Under the pieces are notes generated by a model. That model ran no database searches. It was not told the origin of the DNA and saw only the letters and a program-made list of their open reading frames with translations. Shown here piece by piece: positions 35,515-41,587 of a stretch of 41,587 bases of DNA (positions within the stretch are counted from its first letter, which is position 1; each line of letters starts with the position of its first letter). Origin of the DNA: Aquamicrobium aerolatum DSM 21857 (GTDB lineage Bacteria > Pseudomonadota > Alphaproteobacteria > Rhizobiales > Rhizobiaceae). The translations under genes were made by a program, and so were the position numbers. The stretch is taken from the NCBI RefSeq assembly GCF_900113935.1, contig NZ_FORF01000022.1, forward strand, positions 1 through 41,587, in the 5' to 3' direction.

Positions 35515-35529
35515 TTAACCAACGGTTCA
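35515..35529. promoter_or_regulatory. Candidate CtrA-binding site upstream of the receiver gene
   Basis: TTAA-CCAACGG-TTCA matches seven of eight consensus bases of TTAA-N7-TTAA and lies about 100 bases before the receiver gene start, just past the chpT stem-loop. Weaker than the site before eipA. Confidence 0.4.
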
Positions 35530-35630
35530 GCTAACCCCTTACCCTGTCTTTTACCTTGCCAAGCCTAAGGTGTCGCACCGTGGGCGCGGCGAACGGACAG
35601 ACAGGCGCGAAACAAATACCAGGGGGTGGT

Positions 35631-36002
35631 ATGATGAAACGTTGCATGATCGTTGATGATTCAAACATCATCAGGAAAGTGGCAAAGCGGATCCTGTCTG
35701 GACCTGATCTTGCAGTCATCGAAGCGTCCAATGGCCGAGACGCTCTTGCGATGTGCCGGTCACACATGCCGGAAATCATCATCGTCGACACGACCTTGCC
35801 CGACATGGAAGTCGAAGACTTCATTCGCCAGGCAATGGCCGCTCACCCGCTCACGAAGCCGAGCATCCACATCTGCCTGATCCAATTCGACGTAGGTGCG
35901 ATCATGCGCGCCAAACGCGCAGGCGCCAAGGGATACATCCTCAAGCCCTTCGACCGAACGCAACTGCTGGAGCAGTTCCGCGAGATGGACATAGCGTCCT
36001 AA
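35631..36002 (+). CDS. Single-domain response regulator (CheY-like), atypical
   Basis: 123 residues, a lone receiver. Acidic pair Asp9/Asp10 (MIVDDSN), phospho-acceptor Asp53 (IIIVDTTLPDME) and Lys105 (ILKPF) are present. The switch Ser/Thr normally found after strand 4 is missing: there is no Ser or Thr between residues 79 and 109 (HICLIQFDVGAIMRAKRAGA). It may thus accept phosphate without the usual output change. It is neither CpdR nor DivK by sequence. Two ATGs in tandem (35631, 35634) follow GGGGGTGGT; either may be used. The position directly after chpT suggests that ChpT could be its donor or that it drains the relay. Confidence 0.85.
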   Translation: MMKRCMIVDDSNIIRKVAKRILSGPDLAVIEASNGRDALAMCRSHMPEIIIVDTTLPDMEVEDFIRQAMAAHPLTKPSIHICLIQFDVGAIMRAKRAGAKGYILKPFDRTQLLEQFREMDIAS

Positions 36003-36030
36003 GGAGCGTTGCCACGTTCCCAAAAGCAGA

Positions 36031-36056
36031 AAAGCCGCTGAACAGGCAGCGGCTTT
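36031..36056. terminator. Bidirectional terminator between the receiver gene and ctrA
   Basis: AAAGCCGCTG and CAGCGGCTTT form a perfect 10-bp stem with a 6-base loop. A-rich and T-rich edges on both sides let it act for both convergent genes: 29 bases after the receiver stop and 59 after the ctrA stop. Confidence 0.75.
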
Positions 36057-36114
36057 CATCAATATCTCGGACTGGGTTACAAACGGAACCCGTCGCTGGT
36101 GCGGAACGTCTAAA

Positions 36115-36810
36115 TCAGGCGCTTTCGCGGACTTCTTCCGGCTCACGCAGCACATAGCCGCGGCCCCAGACCGTCTCGATGAAGCTCTGGCCACCGGATG
36201 CGGCATCAAGCTTCTTGCGCAGCTTGCAGATGAAGACGTCGATGATCTTCAGTTCTGGCTCGTCCATTCCGCCGTAAAGATGGTTGAGGAACATTTCCTT
36301 GGTCAAGGTCGTGCCCTTGCGCAGCGACAGCAGCTCGAGCATCTGGTACTCCTTGCCGGTCAAATGCACACGCTGGCCTGCAACCTCAACCGTCTTGGCG
36401 TCCAGATTGACGACCAAATCACCAGTGTTGATGACCGACTGTGCGTGTCCCTTGGAGCGCCGAACGATGGCATGGATGCGCGCAACCAGCTCGTCCTTGT
36501 GGAACGGCTTGGTCATGTAATCGTCGGCGCCAAAGCCGAGGCCACGAACCTTGTCCTCAATGCCAGCCATTCCGGACAGGATAAGGATCGGGGTCTTGAC
36601 TTTCGAAAGGCGCAGAGTGCGCAGCACTTCGTAGCCCGACATGTCCGGCAGGTTCAGATCCAGCAGGATGATGTCGTAATCATAGAGCTTGCCAAGATCG
36701 ACTCCCTCTTCGCCGAGGTCAGTCGTGTAGACATTGAAGCTCTCAGATTTCAGCATCAGTTCGATGCTCTGCGCCGTAGCACTATCGTCTTCAATGAGCA
36801 GAACGCGCAT
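36115..36810 (-). CDS. ctrA: Cell-cycle master regulator CtrA
   Basis: 231 residues. Receiver domain with phospho-acceptor Asp51 ([19 protein letters not shown]) and Lys in [10 protein letters not shown], then an OmpR-type winged helix ([42 protein letters not shown]). It matches CtrA nearly residue for residue in the conserved blocks. The C-terminus ends ESA, small residues as expected for the ClpXP degradation tag. Phospho-CtrA activates division, flagellar and methylation genes and blocks replication initiation in Caulobacter. Its upstream region (36811-37258) carries five GANTC sites and TTAACCAT, and sciP lies 1.1 kb away, giving a self-contained control loop. Confidence 0.98.
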   Translation of the reverse strand: MRVLLIEDDSATAQSIELMLKSESFNVYTTDLGEEGVDLGKLYDYDIILLDLNLPDMSGYEVLRTLRLSKVKTPILILSGMAGIEDKVRGLGFGADDYMTKPFHKDELVARIHAIVRRSKGHAQSVINTGDLVVNLDAKTVEVAGQRVHLTGKEYQMLELLSLRKGTTLTKEMFLNHLYGGMDEPELKIIDVFICKLRKKLDAASGGQSFIETVWGRGYVLREPEEVRESA

Positions 36811-36878
36811 TTATGTCCCCTTTTCACGCCGCCAAAGCAGGTTTGGCGAGCTTCCGGCACTTGGAGCAGTGATCGCCT

Positions 36879-37046
36879 GAATCCGAGGCTGCCACGCAAT
36901 GGTTAACAAAATATGATTCCCAATTGCAAGCGATATTCGGTTCTTTCAGCTTTCCCCTGCATCCCTTTGAATTCATTCCGCAATCACAGAATCTAAAAGT
37001 TAATGTGTTGCGTTAATAAATTATCGCAAGCGATTCAAAATGAGTC
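36879..37046. promoter_or_regulatory. ctrA promoter region with clustered GANTC sites and a CtrA half-site
   Basis: Between ctrA and the divergent FliJ-like gene there are 448 bases without a gene. GANTC, the target of the CcrM methyltransferase, occurs at 36879, 36915, 36989, 37032 and 37042, i.e. five times in 168 bases against about 0.7 expected by chance. TTAACCAT on the minus strand at 36899-36906 is a CtrA half-site. In Caulobacter and several rhizobia ctrA transcription depends on the methylation state of GANTC and on CtrA itself. I did not find a full TTAA-N7-TTAA here. Confidence 0.7.
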
Positions 37047-37258
37047 ACTTTACGACTTGCGACCCCAGATGCGGCATTCTTTACCCGCCCTTAAGTCCTC
37101 ACCCCTATGATTAACAATGCGCGTAAACGAATGGTTACCAGCGACGCGCCGCATTAGGAATTTGTTTGCTTTCTGTGCGAATAATCCCTGCACAGAGGTT
37201 TTTTGTAGGAGTGCGCCGGCGTTTTCGGCGCTGAGTACGCGTTCGGGAGTAGCAAGTG

Positions 37259-37633
37259 ATGAAACCACGTGAGAACCTGGTTCGGCTCAAGCAGTTTCAG
37301 GTCAACGAGAAGCGGAAGCAGCTCTTGCAACTCGACTTGATGATCGCCGAGTTCAAGCGCATGGCCGACGAACTCGACAATCAGATCATTTCCGAGGAAA
37401 AGAAGGCTGGCATCACAGATACCAGTCATTTTGCTTATCCGACCTTTGCCAAGGCCGCGCGGCTGCGCCGCGACAATCTCAACAATTCGCAGACGGATCT
37501 TCAACAACAGCGTCAGGCCGCAGAAGATGCTCTCGAAGAAGCCCAGTCGGAGCTGGAAAAAGCTCAGATGCTAGAATCTCGCGATGTGAAAGGCAGAGAT
37601 GTCGACACCGGCAGATCGGCAATGATCGGGTGA
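37259..37633 (+). CDS. FliJ-like coiled-coil protein next to ctrA
   Basis: 124 residues from ATG 37259 (GGGAG upstream), nearly all helical: NLVRLKQFQVNEKRKQLLQL, FKRMADELDNQIISEEKKAG and a C-terminal coiled coil rich in Gln/Glu. Size, Arg/Lys/Gln-rich N-terminus and position divergent from ctrA agree with the protein often annotated as flagellar export chaperone FliJ in rhizobia. No catalytic residues are expected. Without other flagellar genes in view the flagellar role remains an inference. A palindromic repeat and a strong terminator follow. Confidence 0.65.
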   Translation: MKPRENLVRLKQFQVNEKRKQLLQLDLMIAEFKRMADELDNQIISEEKKAGITDTSHFAYPTFAKAARLRRDNLNNSQTDLQQQRQAAEDALEEAQSELEKAQMLESRDVKGRDVDTGRSAMIG

Positions 37634-37641
37634 TCTTGCCG

Positions 37642-37688
37642 CATATCTCCCGAAAGTGGGAACCGGTCTCGGATAAAGACATTCGCGA
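37642..37688. repeat. Rhizobial intergenic palindromic repeat, copy 2
   Basis: CCCGAAAGTGGGAACCGGTC then TCGGATAAAGACATTCGCG, the same core as the copy at 32623-32663 (CCGAAA, GGG-ACCGGT, AAGACAT). It lies nine bases after the FliJ-like stop. Both copies occur directly after a plus-strand gene. Confidence 0.65.
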
Positions 37689-37735
37689 CTTTAGGCGTGT
37701 CTAGCGAACCCGGCAGGACGCGACACGCATTAAAT

Positions 37736-37756
37736 GGGGCCAGATGGCCCCTTTTT
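37736..37756 (+). terminator. Rho-independent terminator after the FliJ-like gene
   Basis: GGGGCC-AGAT-GGCCCC followed at once by TTTTTG. A textbook intrinsic terminator on the plus strand, 103 bases after the FliJ-like stop. Confidence 0.85.
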
Positions 37757-37895
37757 GTCCGCTATGCTGCGCTGACATTCATCGTCACAAACCATGAGGG
37801 CCGTATCGTTTCGACGACACGGCCCTCATCAATTCTCGACTGTTCCTAGTCAGCCTGCGCACCCGACCGCAATTTGCCGGGCGAACAAACCTGAA

Positions 37896-38171
37896 CTAGT
37901 GCCTGTACTGCTGGATGCGCGTTGTGCGCAGCCCTGCAAGGCCGTATTCGTCAATGGACGCCTGCCAGGACAGGAATTCCTCGACCGTCAATTTGTAGCG
38001 CTGGCAAGCCTCTTCAAGGCTCAGCAACCCCCCACGAACCGCCGCGACAACTTCCGCCTTCCGTCGAATAACCCACCGCCTCGTATTTGTAGGCGGCAAA
38101 TCTGCGACAGTAAGCGGACTGCCATCTGGCCCTATGACATATTTTACCCGCGGTCTAACCAGATCGGTCAT
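37896..38171 (-). CDS. sciP: CtrA inhibitory protein SciP (DUF1153)
   Basis: 91 residues. The DUF1153 helix-turn-helix is clear: RVKYVIGPDGSPLTVADLPP, TRRWVIRRKAEVVAAVRGGL, LSLEEACQRYKLTVEEFLSW, then IDEYGLAGLRTTRIQQYR. SciP binds CtrA and DNA and blocks CtrA-dependent transcription, acting in late cell-cycle stages in Caulobacter; in rhizobia it is encoded beside ctrA as here. Length and motifs are complete. A CtrA-like site at 38227-38241 lies 56-70 bases upstream, consistent with CtrA driving its own inhibitor. Confidence 0.94.
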   Translation of the reverse strand: MTDLVRPRVKYVIGPDGSPLTVADLPPTNTRRWVIRRKAEVVAAVRGGLLSLEEACQRYKLTVEEFLSWQASIDEYGLAGLRTTRIQQYRH

Positions 38172-38226
38172 CGTACTCTCTACACAAACTCAAGGAACCA
38201 ATCGACACCACATTAGCGCGTCAGCT

Positions 38227-38241
38227 TTAAAAATTGCCTAA
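38227..38241. promoter_or_regulatory. Candidate CtrA-binding site upstream of sciP
   Basis: TTAA-AAATTGC-CTAA, seven of eight bases of TTAA-N7-TTAA, 56-70 bases before the sciP ATG. The 280-base space between sciP and mnmA (38172-38451) shows nothing else I can name apart from one GAATC (GANTC) at 38271. Confidence 0.5.
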
Positions 38242-38451
38242 GCGCCTCCTAATGCTTAAGTAACGAGTATGAATCCCGCGTTAGGGTTTGGGCGGCCAGT
38301 TTAGTCAAATGTGAACGATTATCTCTGCCCTCCACACATACTGGTGAAGTGCGCGCCCTTGACGTATCTTGCGCGGAGCGACATTTAGGCGGCAAGAGAG
38401 CCAGCCGCCCCGCCAGCCAGACTGATAATCGGCCCAGATGGAGCCAGAACC

Positions 38452-39642
38452 ATGAACAGCCTCGATCTTCCCGGTCGCCCGGAAGACACACGTATCGTCG
38501 TCGCCATGTCCGGCGGCGTGGATTCATCTGTCGTTGCCGGCCTGCTGAAACAGGAAGGATATGACGTTCTGGGCGTGACGCTGCAGCTTTATGATCACGG
38601 TGCGGCGGTTCACCGTGCTGGATCATGCTGTGCTGGTCAAGATATCGATGATGCTCGGCGCGTGGCGGAAACGCTGGGCATCCCACATTATGTGCTCGAT
38701 TATGAAGAGCGCTTCCGCAAGGCAGTGATCGATCCGTTCGCGGCAAGCTATGTGGCTGGCGAGACGCCGATCCCTTGCGTTTCATGCAACCAGACCGTGA
38801 AGTTCGCCGACCTTCTTGCTACCGCGCGCGAATTGGGCGCTGACGCATTGGCCACCGGCCACTATATCCGCAGCAAGCAGAACGGGGCACATCGCGCACT
38901 CTATCGCCCTGTCGACGCCGACCGCGACCAGAGTTACTTCCTGTTTGCCACCACACAGGAGCAGATCGACTTCCTGCGCTTTCCCCTCGGTGGCCTTTCC
39001 AAGCCGGCGGTCCGCGAAGCGGCCGAAGCTATGGGGCTGTCGGTTGCCACCAAGCAGGACAGTCAGGACATCTGCTTCGTGCCGCAGGGAAAATATTCGG
39101 ATATCATCGCCAAGCTTCAGCCTGCGGCGGCCAATCCGGGTGACATCGTCCACATTGATGGCCGCGTGCTCGGTCGTCATGAAGGTATCCTGCACTATAC
39201 GATCGGTCAGCGACGCGGCATCGGCATCGCTTCCGGCGAGCCTCTTTATGTTGTCCACCTCGACGCTGAACGCGCCCGTGTCATTGTCGGACCGCGAGAG
39301 GCTTTGCAGACGCACAAGATTTTCCTGCGCGACTTCAACTGGCTGGGCGACGAACCGCTTGTCGCAACTGCACCGGAAGGCATTGAAGTCTTCGCCAAGG
39401 TTCGCTCCACGCGCCCCCCTCGCCCGGCGGTTCTGCATCGTCGCGATGGCATGACCTGGGTCGAGTTGGTCGACGGTGAGAGCGGCATCGCGCCCGGACA
39501 GGCCTGCGTGCTCTATTCCGACGACGGCAACCACGCCCGCGTTTTCGGCGGTGGGTTCATTGAGCGCTCGGAGCGCGACGCCGAGGCAGAAGCGATGCTC
39601 TCCCGCCTGGCAGCCATGCCGGCGCAGCGCCAGAGCGCGTAA
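38452..39642 (+). CDS. mnmA: tRNA-specific 2-thiouridylase MnmA
   Basis: 396 residues. PP-loop [15 protein letters not shown] (18-32), [27 protein letters not shown] with the catalytic Cys, [30 protein letters not shown] with the second catalytic Cys, and the C-terminal [10 protein letters not shown] and barrel. The enzyme adds sulphur to uridine 34 of tRNA-Lys/Glu/Gln using ATP and relayed sulphide. Slightly longer than E. coli MnmA, with a short Glu/Ala-rich tail. Monocistronic by context: sciP is divergent and the next gene is convergent. Confidence 0.97.
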   Translation: MNSLDLPGRPEDTRIVVAMSGGVDSSVVAGLLKQEGYDVLGVTLQLYDHGAAVHRAGSCCAGQDIDDARRVAETLGIPHYVLDYEERFRKAVIDPFAASYVAGETPIPCVSCNQTVKFADLLATARELGADALATGHYIRSKQNGAHRALYRPVDADRDQSYFLFATTQEQIDFLRFPLGGLSKPAVREAAEAMGLSVATKQDSQDICFVPQGKYSDIIAKLQPAAANPGDIVHIDGRVLGRHEGILHYTIGQRRGIGIASGEPLYVVHLDAERARVIVGPREALQTHKIFLRDFNWLGDEPLVATAPEGIEVFAKVRSTRPPRPAVLHRRDGMTWVELVDGESGIAPGQACVLYSDDGNHARVFGGGFIERSERDAEAEAMLSRLAAMPAQRQSA

Positions 39643-39659
39643 GCACTCAGCAGACATTT

Positions 39660-39684
39660 TCCATCCTCGATTTTCGAGGATGGA
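39660..39684. terminator. Stem-loop between mnmA and the oxidoreductase gene
   Basis: TCCATCCTCGA and its complement form an 11-bp stem with a 3-base loop, between two convergent genes. No long T run follows on the plus strand (TCATCTTCATC); AAAATG follows on the other. Probably a shared 3' end structure. Confidence 0.5.
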
Positions 39685-39728
39685 TCATCTTCATCAGTGA
39701 TCTTTAAGTGAATGGGTCCGCGACCAGA

Positions 39729-40682
39729 TCAGTCGTGCGTCACAGAGCCTGCTGTCAGAATGCGCAAGACGCCGATGGCTTCGTCACCATCAGTGCGTGG
39801 CTCCTGGCGCGTCTCGATGCACTGGATGAAATGCTCCAGTTCACGCGTCAAAGGCATGCCCGGCTCGACCGGAACATATGACGGCTCATGTGTCGTGAAC
39901 GCCCAGTGCCCACTGTCCTGCCAGACCGCATGGCGATAGACCGCCAGCTTGCGATCCCACGCCTCGACGTCATCGAATACCGCCATCGCCTTGGTGCCGA
40001 CAACGGTAAGGCGCCGCTCACGATATGGATTGAGCCGCGATGCAAACAGATGGCTGCGCAATCCGCCAGGAAAACGCATGTGCACATGCGCGAAATCGCT
40101 GAGGTGGTCCAGAAGTGCTGCCCCCTCCCCGCGAATATCAATTGGCGCTGCGCCGGTAATCGCAAGGATCATCGACAGGTCGTGCGGGGCCAGATCCCAC
40201 AAAGCATCGCTTTCGGTGTGGAACTTGCCCAGCCCAAGACGGTGCGAGTGGATGTATTTGATCGTTCCCAACTCACCGGTGTCGATCAACTCCTTGAGCT
40301 TCTCGAAGGCGGGATGGAAGCGAAGGACATGGCCGACCATGAAAATGCGGTTCCGGGCGCGAGCCGTCGCCACAGCGCGCTCAGCGTCCGCTACATTCAG
40401 CGCGATCGGCTTTTCAACGAGCACGTCTTTGCCGCTTTCGACGGCGCGAATAGCAGCATCAGCATGGTATTGCGGCGGCAATGCCATGACAATCGCGTCA
40501 ATATCCTGACGCTCAAACAGCTCATCGGGCGCAATCGCAAGGCACTCTTGTTCGCTGGCGAAGCCCTCCGCCCGAGCCGCATTGGCATCAGAGACGGCGT
40601 GCAAGGCGCCAAGCGATTTCAGCGTGCGGATGTGATTGGAACCCCAATAGCCGCATCCGAGGACGGCGATACGCGGTTTCAT
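39729..40682 (-). CDS. Gfo/Idh/MocA-family NAD(P)-dependent oxidoreductase
   Basis: 317 residues if started at the ATG at 40682, where the typical MKPRIAVLGCGYWGSNHIRT with the Rossmann motif GCGYWG begins; an in-frame ATG at 40733 with a GGGG-type upstream sequence is an alternative. EKPIAL (EKP motif, dinucleotide and sugar contact), HVLRFHPAF and WDLAPHDLSMIL follow; the last contains the catalytic-type His. Relatives oxidise sugars, inositols or nucleotide sugars (for example WlbA-type). The substrate cannot be told, and no sugar operon surrounds it. Confidence 0.87.
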   Translation of the reverse strand: MKPRIAVLGCGYWGSNHIRTLKSLGALHAVSDANAARAEGFASEQECLAIAPDELFERQDIDAIVMALPPQYHADAAIRAVESGKDVLVEKPIALNVADAERAVATARARNRIFMVGHVLRFHPAFEKLKELIDTGELGTIKYIHSHRLGLGKFHTESDALWDLAPHDLSMILAITGAAPIDIRGEGAALLDHLSDFAHVHMRFPGGLRSHLFASRLNPYRERRLTVVGTKAMAVFDDVEAWDRKLAVYRHAVWQDSGHWAFTTHEPSYVPVEPGMPLTRELEHFIQCIETRQEPRTDGDEAIGVLRILTAGSVTHD

Positions 40683-40921
40683 GGACCCTGTGACCGGAGA
40701 AGTTTGACTGGAGACATAATCTTGCGGCTCCATGAACTCAACCCCGCAAATGCGAAAAGACACGAGTTTGACCGTGCAAGCGCATTTTCCAGATGAAGTT
40801 CGTTCGACTCGACGTTGAAATCGCCCTGTTTTCTGCCGCAGTTCGAAACGGCGGCCCAACGATGGATCATGTTCTCGCGTGTTTACAATTGATAAACCAC
40901 AATCAGACGAACATGTGAATC

Positions 40922-41179
40922 ATGAGCAACTCGATTCCATTCCCGCTTGCGCGGCGTATTTCACTGATCCGATCAATCGCCGATGAACTCGATCAGGTTC
41001 ACGGCCCTCAAGCCAACACCTACTGGCGTACGCGCATAGCCGGAATTGTTTCTGGGCTGCGTGCAGACGGACTGAATGACGACACGATTCGCGAGCAGAT
41101 CCTGAGCCTTCAGGATGCTGTTCAGTACGAAATCCAGCATCGCGCGCACCAGGCAGGCGCCAGTGCGCTCAACGCGTAA
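40922..41179 (+). CDS. Small DUF6074-like protein
   Basis: 85 residues, no signal peptide. IPFPLARRISLIRSIADEL, then YWRTRIAGIVSGLRADGLND and LQDAVQYEIQHRAH, follow the pattern of a small rhizobial family I recall as DUF6074 (FPxARR start, YW or hydrophobic middle, EI end). Function unknown. The ATG at 40922 lacks a strong Shine-Dalgarno. A terminator follows. Divergent from the oxidoreductase gene, close to the IS copy at the window end. Confidence 0.6.
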   Translation: MSNSIPFPLARRISLIRSIADELDQVHGPQANTYWRTRIAGIVSGLRADGLNDDTIREQILSLQDAVQYEIQHRAHQAGASALNA

Positions 41180-41209
41180 AGCGTTCACTTCAGACGCTTC
41201 AAGTTACCG

Positions 41210-41245
41210 AATAGCCCGCGCTGCAAATAGCATCGCCGGGCTATT
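41210..41245 (+). terminator. Terminator after the DUF6074-like gene
   Basis: AATAGCCCG and CGGGCTATT pair as a 9-bp stem with an 18-base loop, then TGATTATTTC. It lies 31 bases after the stop. The remaining 41246-41493 shows no gene. Confidence 0.6.
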
Positions 41246-41493
41246 TGATTATTTCATGTTAGCGGATAGGCGCTCGTCATTGATCCATGCACGACTAGAT
41301 AGCGACATTCGCTGTCGAGAACATCGTCCGATGCACCAGCGCACCGATTGAAATCGCACGCTCAAGACACACTACTCTTGTCCCGCAATTACCGGACAAA
41401 ACTCGATATGTGTCAGAGTTTTATAATAAAAAACGCTAAGATGACGGTTAAATCGCACTAGCGATTTGATGGTAGCGGAGGACGGATGATGTC

Positions 41494-41587
41494 TGTGATT
41501 TTTCATGGAATGAGGACCCTGTTTAAGGGGTGATTTTCGTCCAAACGGGACCCCTTAACGTGGGGTCATCAAAATGCCTCCGGTTTC
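41494..41587 (+). mobile_element. IS21-family insertion sequence, second copy, left-end part (continues past window end)
   Basis: The 94 bases from TGTGATTTTTCATGG to the window end are the exact reverse complement of 246-339. Its istA would start about 23 bases beyond the window and read rightward. The upstream flank (GATGATGTC) differs from the flank of the first copy, which sets the terminus at 41494. Confidence 0.85.

Noticed and set aside
37000-37016. TTAA-N9-TTAA upstream of ctrA as a CtrA box
   Set aside because: The spacing is nine, not seven bases, so it does not fit the consensus.
1-41587. The whole window as a composite transposon between IS21 copies
   Set aside because: It contains core genes such as ctrA, chpT, fhs, mnmA and trpE(G). 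Two independent insertions or repeat-caused assembly ends explain the edges better.
1-41587. CRISPR arrays, rRNA genes or prophage structural genes
   Set aside because: No regularly spaced repeats, rRNA sequence or phage module was seen on either strand.

Overview
The window looks like chromosomal DNA of a Rhizobiales (Hyphomicrobiales) alphaproteobacterium, closest in flavour to the Phyllobacteriaceae/Rhizobiaceae. The supporting evidence is the fused trpE(G) gene behind a WWW leader peptide, the chpT / ctrA / FliJ-like / sciP neighbourhood, an EipA (DUF1134) gene, choXWV, a NolR-like ArsR regulator, and DUF982 and DUF6074 small proteins. The assignment rests on gene content read by eye; no search was run.

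Layout. Positions 1-339 and 41494-41587 carry the same end of one IS21-family element, in inverted orientation, so both window edges sit inside IS copies. Positions 340-5905 look accessory: two tandem, apparently frameshifted genes for small secreted cysteine proteins, a DUF982 gene, a 1195-residue PAS-GGDEF-PAS-GAF-PAS-GGDEF-EAL protein, and a decayed small gene. This side ends at the 5' half of a tRNA-Arg(CCG) cut just after its anticodon loop (5906-5946); a degenerate 3'-half-like piece lies on the other strand at 6026-6070. From 6.1 kb rightward the genes are mostly ordinary rhizobial core: an ExoP/Wzz-like protein with an altered P-loop, a group III truncated globin, a CDF exporter coupled to trpE(G), the trpL attenuator, a PAP2 phosphatase and formate-THF ligase.

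Positions 14783-21384 hold a compact five-gene minus-strand operon: coiled-coil protein, unknown protein, AAA+ ATPase, unknown protein and a membrane-anchored DUF2333 protein. I cannot assign it a function, and it is the best candidate here for an undescribed multi-protein machine. It is followed by a fatty acid desaturase, thymidine kinase, the choline ABC transporter choXWV with a strong hairpin between choX and choW, a MASE1-GGDEF gene frameshifted exactly at its GGEEF motif, an SDR plus CoA-transferase/racemase pair, a HugZ-like protein, a NolR-like regulator, an HMA metallochaperone and a TrmH methyltransferase.

Positions 33890-38241 form a cell-cycle cluster: eipA, chpT, an atypical single-domain receiver, ctrA, a FliJ-like gene and sciP. 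It contains several CtrA-box-like sites and a dense group of GANTC (CcrM) sites upstream of ctrA. ChpT passes phosphate to CtrA, CtrA is inhibited by SciP, and eipA is a known CtrA target in Brucella, so this stretch is a small regulatory module. mnmA, a Gfo/Idh/MocA oxidoreductase and a DUF6074-like gene close the window.

Three genes are apparently broken by frameshifts, and each is restored by adding one G to a run of G on the coding strand. Read error must be excluded before any of them is called a pseudogene. No CRISPR array, rRNA or complete tRNA gene was seen.
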